Of a stretch of 64,000 nt of DNA, positions 1 through 11,046 are shown piece after piece (position 1 is the first letter of the stretch; each line of letters opens with the position of its first letter). Origin of the DNA: Plasmodium brasilianum. Taxonomy: Eukaryota; Apicomplexa; Aconoidasida; Haemosporida; Plasmodiidae. Location of the stretch: the NCBI RefSeq assembly GCF_023973825.1, contig NC_090116.1, forward strand, positions 970,001-1,034,000, read 5' to 3'. Made by a program: the position numbers and the translations under genes. Under the pieces are notes generated by a model. That model did not search any database and was not told where the DNA came from. It was given only the letters and a program-made list of their open reading frames with translations.

Positions 1-232
1 AAGTGTCTATATATTTTCTGATAATCATACATCAGGCGAACAGTTAAATGCCTTGTCAGGTATAGCAGCTATTTTGAAATTTCCCATTTTTTTTGAAAAC
101 AGTACGGAGCAACATGATAATAATAATAAACATGAGGGGGACGAATATGAGGACGAGCTAACTTTAGAGCAATGCCCGTGGGGGCATGTACAGAAGAGGG
201 AGGATGCCCACACGTGCAATGATTTTATGTGA
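1..232 (+). CDS. 3' end of an unidentified protein-coding gene (partial)
   Basis: An open frame enters from the left edge (first whole codon at base 2) and ends at TGA 230-232, giving the last 76 residues. It starts hydrophobic with a segment rich in Ile, Leu, Ala and Phe (LSGIAAILKFPIFFE), passes through a short Asn/Glu/Asp-rich low-complexity stretch, and ends with two cysteines (LEQCPWGH and HTCNDFM). Composition and codon use look coding, and the stop is followed at once by low-complexity AT-rich DNA, as expected of a 3' UTR. I do not recognise the family. It could be a final exon of a larger gene, because no start or splice acceptor is visible inside the window. Confidence 0.6.
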   Translation, partial: SVYIFSDNHTSGEQLNALSGIAAILKFPIFFENSTEQHDNNNKHEGDEYEDELTLEQCPWGHVQKREDAHTCNDFM

Positions 233-460
233 TACAAAAAATGAACACGAGTGTGTGGGTGGGTGTGTGCGTGTGTGTTTACGTGTTTGTGTGTTACTTT
301 GTTTTTTTTTTTTTTTTTGTGGGAGAAACGAATTACTTTTCCTTTTTTTTTAATACAAGGGGGGGAAGTCTACTGTACAGTTTGCTTCCATCCCATAAGG
401 TAAATAAAAGCATTAATTTATGAATCCTACAACACGTCCTTTTTTTTACCTACAAAAAGC

Positions 461-485
461 CGTTCTCCTGTACAAAAGGAGAACG
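461..485. other. perfect 9-bp inverted repeat (hairpin)
   Basis: CGTTCTCCT and AGGAGAACG flank a 7-base loop, about 230 bases after the stop of the partial gene. It could fold in that gene's 3' UTR. Plasmodium is not known to use intrinsic terminators, so no termination role is claimed. Confidence 0.35.
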
Positions 486-640
486 TTTAATTATTGTGTG
501 CATACAGGATTATTCAACATGGTACATACGAGTTTTTTTTCTTTTTTTTTTCTTCCATTCTGGTATATTAAACTGTTTTAAAGGAGCCCTCCATTGGTAA
601 GCGCTTGATTTTGTTAAGTCATTTTTGCATCATACATTTA

Positions 641-935
641 TTTATTAATGTATTAATTTATTAGCCTATTAACTTATTAACTTATTAATTTATTAGCCTA
701 TTAACTTATTAACTTATTAACCTATTAACTTATTAACTTATTAATTTATTAACCTATTAACTTATTAACTTATTAACTTATTAATTTATTAATTTATTAA
801 TTTATTAATTTATTAACCTATTAACTTATTAACTTATTAATTTATTAGTTTATTAATTTATTAACCTATTAACATATTAACCTATTAACTTATTAACTTA
901 TTAACCTATTAACATATTAATTTATTTAATTATTT
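641..935. repeat. tandem TTATTAAC/TTATTAAT minisatellite
   Basis: Degenerate units of about 8-10 bases built on TTATTAAC, TTATTAAT and TTAGCC alternate for some 300 bases. No coding frame runs through it. The rest of 233-2341 holds poly-T tracts, further AT repeats and the upstream region of the gene at 2342; I see no exon there. Confidence 0.85.
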
Positions 936-1524
936 ATTATTATTTTTTTTTTTTCGTTGAATAGTTAAAATTTTTTTTTTTGTAAAATTGTTTAGAGATA
1001 TTACAGTTAAAAATTAGTACCAGAGGCTTTTTCTACCATGTCTTACTTTACTCCCCTACATAACATTAGTCTTCGTATATATCCTTTTAATTTTGTTACA
1101 CAGCTTAACATTTGTTTAGCATTCTGTTGAGCAGGTAAGCTTCTGAGCTTTATCGTCCCTTAGCTGTATGTAATCATCTTTAGTTCTATTTTTTTCGTCA
1201 TACTTCGTCTTGAGTTACACTTCTTTCTTCTTTCTTTTTTCTTTTTTCTATTTTTTTTCTATTTTTTTTTTTTTTTTTTTTTTTTTTTAGCACTACAACA
1301 AAAGAAGAATTAGACAGTTTGTCTGTTATATACATGAATGTGTGTACTGTTTAATTTCTGTGTTATTAATTGGCCTCTTTCATTTGGATAATTATTATTT
1401 ATTTCATTCCCTTACGTCATGAGCGTTATATCGCCATGTTTGTCTTTTTTGTGTCTTCTTTTTAATTACTCTATTGGGAAAAATAACATATTTTCTTCAA
1501 GTTGATTTGAAGTTATTTGCGGTT

Positions 1525-1640
1525 CGAATTGATATGAATTGATATGAATTGATTTGAATTGATATGAATTGATATGAATTGATATGAATTGATATGAAGT
1601 TATCTGCGGTTCGAATTGATTTGAATTGATTTGAACTTTA
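1525..1640. repeat. short tandem repeat AATTGATATG
   Basis: About ten copies of a 10-base unit AATTGATATG/AATTGATTTG, interrupted twice by GAAGTTATCTGCGGTTCG-like spacers. A 107-codon reverse-strand frame crosses it, but it has no ATG and encodes only repeats, so it is not a gene. Confidence 0.75.
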
Positions 1641-2341
1641 TATGAAGTTGCCTTCAATTTGACCTGAAGTATGTGTGCATTTCTGAACAGTGCATAAAAG
1701 TGCTTATTTTTACCTGAACAAAAAAAAAAAAAAAATAATAATAATAATAAAATAAAAAAATAAAAAATAGAAATTGCAACGTGTAACATAGCTATTTCGT
1801 TATTGCTTCAAATAAAAAAATAAACAGAACAGAACAGAATTGAACAAAACATGGGAGTAAAAGTTAGTGAAGTAAAACTTAGTGAAGTAAAACGTAGAGA
1901 AGTAAAACGTAGAGAAGTAAAACGAAATGGTTACTTAAATATGTATATATGTATATATATGTGTTTATTAGTGTATGGATATATATTTAAGTACGTATAA
2001 ACGCTTATGTCTATACATGTAAGTATATATGTATACGTGTCTATTGTCCAAGTACTTTGAAAAATTTTCATTTCTCATATCCTAAATGAAAATTGCGGTT
2101 ATTCTTCTTTTGCAAACCCCTTTCTCAGAAGCGCGATAAGAAAAAAAATATATATATATATATATATATATATTAGTCGCGTATATACGTATATATGTAT
2201 GTATTTATATATGTACATGTGCGCATGTGTGTACTGGTTCGAGTAATCATTTTTGCACCCCGTATAAAAGTCTGTTCACCATTAAACGGTTTGCACCTTC
2301 AGTGGCGGTTTGTTCGTTAAACTTTTCTGTTACTGAATAAG

Positions 2342-4975
2342 ATGAAAATCCTAGTATATTTAATTTACTTTCACGTGTTCATAAATACATATATTTTTCT
2401 TAGACCTTCTAAGGGCAAAAATATACCAAAAAAAAATAGCTTAAACGAAAAGAATGAAACACATGCTAAAGATGTGAGTGTGCTAAGTCAAGAAGAACTT
2501 CCTAAGGAGGAAGTAGCAAGCGATGCAAAAATGTACAAGTGCTTTATTACTACAAAAAATAATGGTAATAAAATGGAAACAGGGGAAGGCGGAAGTGAAG
2601 TTAAGGAAATAGTAACTGTGGAAGGGCTACAGCTACAAGCAGGGGAACTAGGAGGAGGAAAGAGGGGCAAGGAAACAGGTGCGCAAGTGGGTACTCAAGA
2701 AGGTTTGCAGGGAAGTGTGCATGGAGGGGCGCAAGGAATTAAGGGAGAAGCTATTCAAACAGGAACACAAGGAGCTGGGCAAGGAAGTAAGGGAGAAGCT
2801 ATTCAAACAGGAACACAAGGAGCTGGGCAAGGAAGTAAGGGAGAAGCTATTCAAACAGGAATACAAGGAGCTGGGCAAGGAAGCAAGGTAGAACGTATGC
2901 AAAGAGGAATACAAGAAGCTGGGCAAGGAAGCAAGGTAGAACGTATGCAAAGAGGAATACAAGAAGCTGGGCAAGGAAGCAAGGTAGAACGTATGCAAAG
3001 AGGAATACAAGAAGCTGAACAAGGAAAAAAGGTAGAACGTATGCAAAGAGGAATACAAGAAGCTGGACAAGGAAAAAAGGGAGACAAGGAGGAAGACGCG
3101 CAAGAAGGTAATGAAGAAGATGCGCAAGGAAATGAGGAAGGAGTTGATGAGGTGGATGAAGGGGAAAATGAAGACGGTGGTGAGGGGATAGATGAAACAT
3201 ACGACGAACAGTTGGAGGCAGAGGAGGGGGATAGAGAAATTGCTGACAAGGAAGAGGCAGATATGGAAGCAGCTTATATAGAACAGCAGGAGTTGAACGA
3301 AATGAAAGAAGCGAAATCTAAGGTGGTGGACTCTGAAGATTTAAGTAACGACACAAACGGAAATGGTAGCAACGGGTATTCCACTAGCGTAGGAAGTAAT
3401 GGTGAAAGTAGCAAAGAAAGTATCAACAGACGCAGTAACAGACAGAGAAAAAGACAAAGGAATAGAAGAAGAAATAGGAAAAGAAATAGGCGCAGAAATA
3501 GAAGCAATAGTAAACGTAATAACAATGCGTCATCCTATAAAATAAAAAAGAATATATTAGAGGGTAAAAAGAGTATCAATGGAACAAGTAATTTAAGAGA
3601 TATTGAAAATCATAGGTATACAAATGTAGTAAACAATAAAAACGAGTACACTTCGATGGATAGTAACGAAGCAATATATGAAGAAAGAAAACAAAAAATT
3701 TTACTAATCCATTTGCTAAAAAATATAAAAGATCTCTTGTATAGACAAAAGAAAAATTTTAATAATTTCTTGTCATTCCTAAGTGAAAATTATGCAAGCT
3801 ACGAAAAATTTAACTCCGTCAGAAAAAATGTTAATTTTATAAATAGTGGACGCTACAATAGCGGTGGTAGTTATAGTAGTGATAAGAGAAATGTGGGAAA
3901 CACACAACAGGTAGGGGAAACAGGAGACGACTACCTGTCGGAATCCTTCCTCAGCTTGAGTGATAAGCAGTACACGAAAAAAAATGGTATGAGCAATGTG
4001 TCCATTAAAAATGTTGGTAATAAGTACAAGAATGAAAGTGAAACGTTAAAAAGTGAAATTTATGACTCGAGGGAGCTAGAGGAAGAGGAAAACGACCAAG
4101 TTGATGATAAAAAGGAAGACGATATACAAGACGACGAAAGTAATGATGATGTATATGATAAGAAAAAGGATCCCAAGAAATTTGGACAAATAAAAGAAAT
4201 GCTTCAAAAAGTTTTAGAAATAAAAGATTTAACAGATAAGCAAAAGGAGTATTTAAAAGTAATTATAAAAGTATTAGAACTAGAAGATGATTTATTAAAT
4301 AAGGAAAAATTACAATTAGAATTAGATAAAAATATCATCAACTTATTAATGGGTAAATCAAATGAGCTAAGAAATATTGCTGTGCAATTAAGTAAAGAAA
4401 AAGGGGAAAACGAAGGTTCACAACGAGTAGATTTAGCTCAGAATATTGTTTCTAATTTATTAAATTTTTCTGTTGAATTAAAGAATACAGGTAATATTGT
4501 TTATAATAATATGCAAGGACAAGGAGAAATGCTACAAAATGTGGAAAAAAATATACACAAAGCGGAGGAGCAGTTGAAAAATGTGCGCGTGCACACTGAA
4601 TATAGGAATAGGGATACCCCGAAGGAAGACCCGAGTGATGACCATCCGAGCGATGATGATAATCCCAGTAATGACAACTCAAGTGATGACAATCCAAATG
4701 ATAATAACACTGATGGAGCCAAGGCAATCATTGACAATAAAGACTTTATACAGTACTGTAATGAGAATGATGAAATTTGCAAAAAATCATACTCCCCTTT
4801 AAAAAATACAAAGGGGGGTCAGTACTACGGATCAACTACTTACACTGTTAACACGCCATATAATTATAAAAAATTTAAACTGAACGAATCAATGAAAAAT
4901 CATTTTTTCAACATATTCGTTAAGGAATCAGCCATGTTAAAGAAATTGTACAAGTTGCTATATGAACTTTTTTAA
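2342..4975 (+). CDS. RALP1: secreted repeat-containing coiled-coil protein, probable RALP1 (rhoptry-associated leucine zipper-like protein 1)
   Basis: Single open frame of 877 residues starting at the first ATG after a non-coding leader. Residues 1-22 form a hydrophobic signal peptide (MKILVYLIYFHVFIN...), so the protein enters the secretory pathway. Residues about 134-248 are tandem 16-residue units with core SKVERMQRGIQEA. An acidic Glu/Asp/Gly-rich stretch follows, then a very basic Arg/Asn block near 362-395, and a Leu/Lys/Glu coiled coil at about 615-750 with heptad leucines (KEMLQKVLEIKDLTDKQ). A Ser/Asp/Asn-rich linker leads to a conserved-looking C-terminal tail with two cysteines. 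There is no C-terminal transmembrane segment or GPI signal. RALP1 is a soluble rhoptry-neck protein of merozoites with a signal peptide and a C-terminal leucine-zipper coil. The name rests on this architecture and on the neighbouring OLA1 block, not on an alignment. Confidence 0.62.
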   Translation: MKILVYLIYFHVFINTYIFLRPSKGKNIPKKNSLNEKNETHAKDVSVLSQEELPKEEVASDAKMYKCFITTKNNGNKMETGEGGSEVKEIVTVEGLQLQAGELGGGKRGKETGAQVGTQEGLQGSVHGGAQGIKGEAIQTGTQGAGQGSKGEAIQTGTQGAGQGSKGEAIQTGIQGAGQGSKVERMQRGIQEAGQGSKVERMQRGIQEAGQGSKVERMQRGIQEAEQGKKVERMQRGIQEAGQGKKGDKEEDAQEGNEEDAQGNEEGVDEVDEGENEDGGEGIDETYDEQLEAEEGDREIADKEEADMEAAYIEQQELNEMKEAKSKVVDSEDLSNDTNGNGSNGYSTSVGSNGESSKESINRRSNRQRKRQRNRRRNRKRNRRRNRSNSKRNNNASSYKIKKNILEGKKSINGTSNLRDIENHRYTNVVNNKNEYTSMDSNEAIYEERKQKILLIHLLKNIKDLLYRQKKNFNNFLSFLSENYASYEKFNSVRKNVNFINSGRYNSGGSYSSDKRNVGNTQQVGETGDDYLSESFLSLSDKQYTKKNGMSNVSIKNVGNKYKNESETLKSEIYDSRELEEEENDQVDDKKEDDIQDDESNDDVYDKKKDPKKFGQIKEMLQKVLEIKDLTDKQKEYLKVIIKVLELEDDLLNKEKLQLELDKNIINLLMGKSNELRNIAVQLSKEKGENEGSQRVDLAQNIVSNLLNFSVELKNTGNIVYNNMQGQGEMLQNVEKNIHKAEEQLKNVRVHTEYRNRDTPKEDPSDDHPSDDDNPSNDNSSDDNPNDNNTDGAKAIIDNKDFIQYCNENDEICKKSYSPLKNTKGGQYYGSTTYTVNTPYNYKKFKLNESMKNHFFNIFVKESAMLKKLYKLLYELF
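2742..3085 (+). repeat. in-gene 48-bp tandem repeat (16-residue units)
   Basis: About seven 48-base units inside the probable RALP1 gene. The first three copies carry a GEAIQTGTQGAGQGSK variant and the later ones a VERMQRGIQEA variant, so two homogenised sub-families lie side by side. Length is a multiple of three, keeping the frame; the antisense frames are also open and are shadows. Confidence 0.9.
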
Positions 4976-5010
4976 GATGAAAGAGTGGTGGGGGGGGAGA
5001 GACAAAAAAA

Positions 5011-5077
<67 letters not shown>

Positions 5078-5652
5078 CAAGCAGATAACAAATATGCAAT
5101 AGGCGCATAATTATATACCCCTTCCCCCGCATATATAGTTATGTCTATATCATTTTATTATACTCAATTATATATCAAAGTAGGTAGATGGAATAACAAG
5201 GCGTATGCACACAGGAACATAATGATGATACCAAATGGGGTGAGCTGATAGGGAAGCATAATAAAACATATGAATGTGAAAAACTAAGATCCATTTTATT
5301 TAGCAAAAAATGAATGTAGGAAAAGGATGCGAGGAAATGGCAGCATCGTTCAGCCAACAAGCGTATATATGCATATACAACCATACACATATACGCACAA
5401 ACGTGCATACAAAAGTACATTTAAAGATGTGTACATATATATGTTGTATATACACATTTGTATTTTTTTTTATCCCCTTTTGAAAAATATAGTGCGAAGA
5501 AGTGGATAACTAATATATGCACACACCAATTTATGCAAATCGTTTTTTCAAATGAACATTAGTATTTTTAAGATGTCCTTTGCACGTTTATTCCCATTGT
5601 GACGTTCCCTTCAAGTGTGCACATAAATACATAAAAATGTATACATACATAT

Positions 5653-5686
<34 letters not shown>

Positions 5687-6292
5687 CATGTACATGTACA
5701 TGTGTATGTACATGTGTATGTACATGTGTATGCACATACGCAAAAATATAAATTTATATATGTACCCATGTTAACAATTTTGTGCCTAAGCATACACGCA
5801 CACGCGTGTACATGTAAACATATTATGTATAACTCTCAACAATTTGCTCTTTATTTTACTGTTTTTATTTTACTCCTTTTGTGATATATATTACTCCTTC
5901 CAACCTTCTTATGCACTTTTATCTCTGCTTAATATGTTGGACTTATGTTTTAAGTTTTACTCTGCTTTATCAAGTTTCAATTAATCTTTGTTTTTTCTGT
6001 CATATTTTATTTAATTTTTGTCTTTTCTTCCATATTTTTACCTTTTCTTCTATATTTTTATTTTCTATTTTTTCTGCTTTGTTTTTATTTTCTTTGGTAA
6101 ATTTTAAAAAAATCAAATAAAAGCACCTTGAACTATTTTTAAAAATATTTTACTTAAACAGCATCCGTATCGATAAGGGAAAAGGGAGGAAAGCAAACTA
6201 GTGCATACGCAAACATTCGTGCAATATGAAGTATATATCACCTTTACATCATTGCGACAAATGCTTTTTTCCACTTCGATTTTCTTCCCCTA
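4976..6292. other. intergenic region without a supportable gene
   Basis: Tail-to-tail spacer between the probable RALP1 gene and the BRAP2-like gene. It holds a poly-A tract at about 5006-5028, (AT)n runs at 5029-5070 and 5647-5686, and TGTACA-type satellite DNA near 5690-5735. Open frames here are short and made of Tyr/Ile/Cys/Met microsatellite codons. Confidence 0.7.
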
Positions 6293-8480
6293 CTATAAGT
6301 CTTTCAACAAATTGTCCACTTGCGCCTGTAAGTTTGTTATAGTTTCGTCCAATCTTTTTATTTTCTTGGTATCATTGTCTTCTCCCTTGTTGTTTTCTTT
6401 GCCCTTTTGTTCTTTGCCCTTTCGTTCTTTTCTCCTTTGTCCTATGGTCCCTTCTGTTTTTCCCACCTGTTCTGTACTTCCCACTGCTTGACCCATTTGA
6501 CACTTCATCTGAGTTATTATATTGCTGTTGAGATCCCGGAAGAATTTAATTTTTTCTTGTATTTGCATTTTTTCATTATTTTTAGCTTTTATAGACTTAT
6601 CAATGGAACGAAGAAACGATTCCATTTCTTTATTTTGATTTTTAATTTCATTTATTTTGTCATTAACATTTTTTACTACTTTTTTCTTTTGTTCAAAATT
6701 ATTTAGATATTTATATTGCAGCTCAATTAGCGCGTTATTATAAATATTTGACTCATATGATAACTGTGAGTAGAGAATGTATAAGAGCTCGTTTTTTAGA
6801 CTATCACTTATGTATATATCATTTGCAAATATATCCACTATTTTATAATATATATGACTGTTATAGTCATACAATGTGTCTACAACGAAATCTATTGTTT
6901 CGTTGAATAATCCTTCGTTGGAATGTTGAACATTGTTTAGAACACCATTTTGAATACCGTTTATGTTCCTATGTAATTCATCGTTTATATAATGATCTGC
7001 ATAGTAGTAGACGCTATTATTGTAATCGCTATGGTCTGAATTGAAGATATACCTTGCACCTTCTCTCTGTTCACTCTGTCTTTCTAATTTCTCTTCTATG
7101 AATGAATCTTGTATATAGCTCCATATTTTCTTTGTTTTCAAATTAATACAATAATGATGATTGTACTTGGCACTATGTATCTTAGCATGACTCTTTTGAT
7201 ATCTCCCGCATCCTATATTCGAACAAATCAAACATAACCATATATCGTCCGTGTTATTACAGTGCTTGCATTTTAACGTGGTCATTAGTTCGTTCACTTT
7301 TAATATTTTGCGTATTTTATTTTCCTTTTTTTTTGAGAGTCTTTTGTAGTGTGTTTGGTGAGAGGGGGTGCCAATCGGTGCGTCTATCGGATCTACTTTT
7401 TTCTGTTGTGCTTCTCTCTGATCCACTTCTCTCTGTTGTGCTTCTCTCGGATCTACTTTTCTCTGTTGTGCTTCTCTCGAATCTACTTCTCTCTGTTGTG
7501 CTTCTCTCGAATCTACTTTTCTCTGTTGTGCTTCTCTCGGATCTACTTCTCTCTGTTGTGCTTCTCTCGGATCTACTTTTTTCTGTTGTGCTTCTCTCTG
7601 ATCCACTTCTCTCTGTTGTGCTTCTCTCGAATCTACTTTTCTCTGTTGTGCTTCTCTCTGATCCACTTCTCTCTGTTGTGCTTCTCTCGGATCTACTTCT
7701 CTCTGTTGTGCTTCTCTCGGATCTACTTTTTTATGTTGTGTTTCTTCCTGGGGAGGCTTCCCTTCGCCCCCTAGGCATGTTCGAAGCATTACGTTATTGT
7801 CGTTCTCACCACCGCCCAGATAAAGGTCCTTTGTCATTTCAGCCAAAGAGTAGCTACTAATCAGCCTCGAAACAATATCATAAAAAAAGATCATAGTACA
7901 CACGTTGCATGACAGATTGATAAACTCATAATAGTTATCATTTCTTCTTTTAATATAGTTCCATTTTTTATTTCTTGTTAATATAAAATACATTTCATTA
8001 TCTAGCCGTTCTATACATATTAGGCAGGTAGATATGCATACATTTGAATCTACAATAATGGTACTGAGGAAATTTTCATAATCGTTTATGTCGAAAAGAT
8101 GTGTACTGGAAATGTCATTCAACGAATCTCTTTCATTCAATATGTTATTGTTTGTAAAACTTTTTTCCTTTTCACTTCCTCTTGCTATTTCACTTCCTCT
8201 TGCTATTTCACTTCCTCTTGCTATTTCACTTCCTCTTGCTATTTCACTTCCTCTTGCTATTTCTCTTCCTCCTTCTCCTTCTCTTCCTTCTTCTCCTTCT
8301 CTTCCTTCTTCTCCTTCTCTTCCTCCTTCTCCTTCTCTTCCTTCTTCTCCTTCTCTTCCTTCTTCTCCTTCTCTTCCTTCTTCTCCTTCTCTTCCTTCTT
8401 CTCCTTCTCTTCCTCCTTCTCCTTCTCTTCCTCCTTCTCCTTCTCTTCCTCCTTCTCCTTCTCTTCCTCCTTCTCCTTCT

Positions 8481-8511
<31 letters not shown>

Positions 8512-11046
8512 CTTGGCTATACAAATTTCATCATTTTTTCTATCTACAAAAGTGCCATCAGTATGTGAATCGTGGGAATCTCTTCCCCTGATATCCTCTA
8601 TTTTGTAGCTATAGCATTCCACATTTTCGTTCTTTTTGACATGACTATCCAGTATTGCATCTCCCCTATTTGGTTTATTATTCAGTTCGCCCCTCCTTCC
8701 ACGACTTTCCTCGGGGTTTACCCTGCTGATTAGTTCGATGCTTACATCGGTACTTACATTTCTGCACACGTTCTGGTTTATGTTACCGCCGATCTCAGAG
8801 TAGTCCTCCTTTTTTACTGAAGCACCTAACGTACAAGTGTGTGTCTGTTCTTTCGTGGAGCAGTCAGTATTTATCTCCTTAGAATCATATGCATTCTGAA
8901 CTATATAATATACGGAGTTAACAAATACGAAGTATATATACCAATTTTCAAAAATATGATAATTAAAATTAGATGTTTGCATTTTCTTCTTTTCCTTCAT
9001 CCATAACTTTAAATTTTTACAATGAAAATTTTTATAAAACATATCTGCATATATCTGTGTTTTGAATATAATTAATACAGAGTAACATTCTATTATTTTT
9101 TTTTTTTTTAAATTTTTCATTACAATATTATACATCTTTTTGTACATGTGTATACGTTCTTCTATATTGTATGAAGACTTATCATTATATCCTTTTTTTC
9201 GCTGTTTTCCATTTCCATCTATCATATTAGAAGTGGTATATCTTAACAGAGCACTAGATTTTCCATTATTCGCTTCATTACGCCTTTTGAATGAGTATTT
9301 ATTTCTTTCTGTTATGAAATTATTTGTAGTACATTCACTCAGGTCTGTGTGTAAGGAAGCGCTCGTTAAATAGTTAGACTCCCCATCATATAATCTATTA
9401 ACTATACATTCTGATGGTACATAATCATCACAGCTGTTCATATAGAGACGGTTTGATAACTCCACTGAACACCTTCTCGCTGTACCATTTACCATTTTAG
9501 AGTAACTTTGCATTCCTTCCTGTGAGTTGGGGAATTCCTGTGAAGAACTGCCCCCTCGTCGTTCCTCATCTGTGCACCCCCCACTGCGATCATCACTACT
9601 ACTACTGCTACTGCTACTACTACGGCTACTGCTACGGCTACTGTTACGGCTACTGCTACGGCTACTGCTACTACTACTGCTACTTCTACTACTGCTTCTG
9701 TTACTGATTCCGCTAAGACCACAGCTACCCCCACTACTGGAGAAACCCCTACGGAGGTGCTTTTCTCTTTTCTTATTAAAATTGTTTTGTCTACCTTTTT
9801 CTTCCCCTTCAAGGGGATATTTGTCGCTAGATGAGTTATTCAAGTTATATCTGTGCCCCATAAACTCATTCACATTATCGTAAAGATTATTATAACTAAA
9901 ATTATTTTCATTCTTCGAATGATCTTCACGTTTATCTTCCGCTTCTTCTATATTTCTACTCACTCGCGGTCTAATTTTTGTTTCTGTTTTTTCCCGCTTA
10001 TTTTTACCCTTTTCTTGATTATTTTTTATTTTCATTTTTTTTTCATTCTTCTGATCTTCCCCATTTATAAACTTTTCCTTACCCTTATCGATGAAACTAC
10101 CGTAACTGCTATAACCACTGTGAACATAATTTAAAAAAGGAGGTACAACCATCCCCCCTTTTGAAAAGTGGCTTGTATCATCAAATGGTAAAAGTAAAAC
10201 ATTCTTTTTTAAAAAGGAAAATTTACTTTTTACATAAAAAATTTTTACTTGAACGATGAAATCGAAATAGTCATGTATAAGAGAAAAAAAATCATAAAAA
10301 GAAAAGTACATGGGTAAGGTTAGAAGAAATAACATGTGGGATCTATGTAGTGGTAAATTAATTTCAACAGGGGTATAATCATTAACTGGATCGCAGTTCC
10401 TCCATTGATCTTCTTTACTAACCCTTTTTTCTTTTTTCTCTTTTTTACGGCCATTGGAATTGCCGCCGCCGTTTATTCGTCCACCACCGCTACCACCACC
10501 GCTACCTCCACCGCTACCTCCACCGCTACCTCCACCGCTACCTCCACCGCTACCTCCGCCGTTTGCTCGACCATTGACATCATCGTTGCAATTTCCATTA
10601 TTCTCTATATGACTACTTCCTATCATATTACCTGCCCCGTTTATATCGTCTAAGGATGGTTCTTCATCCTTTTCGATTAAGTATAAGTCCAGGTTACTAG
10701 CATTGTTTATGTACAATTGTAAGAAGTTCGAGGTATAATAGTGTATCTTTCTTCTACTTACATATAAATGGTACATCAATTCTATATTGTCTTTTTCCTT
10801 TGTTTTCTTGCTATCGACTTTTTCCTTTGTTTTCTTGTTATCAACTTTTTCCTTTGTTTTCTTGTTATCAACTTTTTCCTTAAATAACCAAGAGTCAATT
10901 TTATTATCATCATATTCTAAATTACTCTTATCAGTACACTGTTTTGAAAGTTTGATTCCATTGTGATCATATATATTTTCAAAATAGGTCAAAAACTGTT
11001 TAACGTTGCTGACGTTCTCTTCTGTGTATATGATTAAGTGAAACAT
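6293..11046 (-). CDS. BRAP2-like (BRCA1-associated protein 2) zinc-finger protein, split between two frames at a homopolymer
   Basis: Reverse-strand gene starting at ATG 11046 (MFHLIIYTEENVSN). The first frame covers the N-terminal half and stays open to 8257; the second runs from the repeat zone to the stop at 6293 and has no ATG of its own. The N-terminal half has the BRAP2 RRM-like domain near residues 650-700 (YSVLIIFKTQIYADMFYKNF). The C-terminal half has a complete UBP-type zinc finger at about 7130-7290 (CKHCNN...WLCLICSNIGCGRY...H), then a long coiled coil at 6300-6700, which is the BRAP2 domain order. A RING-position sequence (CLICIERLD) keeps only the first cysteines. Human BRAP2 is a cytoplasmic ubiquitin ligase that retains NLS cargo and modulates Ras signalling; the parasite role is unknown. 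The frames meet at an A28 run read as poly-Lys, so an assembly length error is likelier than a true pseudogene. Low-complexity Gly, Ser and 10-residue repeats enlarge it to over 1,500 residues. Confidence 0.85.
7380..7740 (-). repeat. in-gene 30-bp tandem repeat (REAQQR[KE]VD[PQS])
   Basis: Twelve or so 30-base units in the BRAP2-like gene encode a charged decapeptide between the degenerate RING and the UBP zinc finger. Variants alternate at the last residue (P, Q, S). Two forward-strand frames across it are open only because the unit is a multiple of three. Confidence 0.9.
8175..8511 (-). repeat. purine-rich repeat zone plus A28 run in the BRAP2-like gene
   Basis: On the coding strand this holds an A28 run (8484-8511), about 14 copies of a GGAAGAAGGAGAAGGA-like unit (8265-8483), and five copies of an 18-base unit encoding EIARGS (8175-8264). 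The purine units are open in all three reverse frames, which is why the exact frame change cannot be placed within the zone. Confidence 0.85.

Noticed and set aside
461..485. Hairpin as an intrinsic transcription terminator
   Set aside because: Prokaryotic mechanism; no such use known in Plasmodium nuclear genes.
7333..8608. Several forward frames of 128-175 codons rich in Ser/Leu/Phe
   Set aside because: Antisense shadows of in-gene repeats of the BRAP2-like gene.
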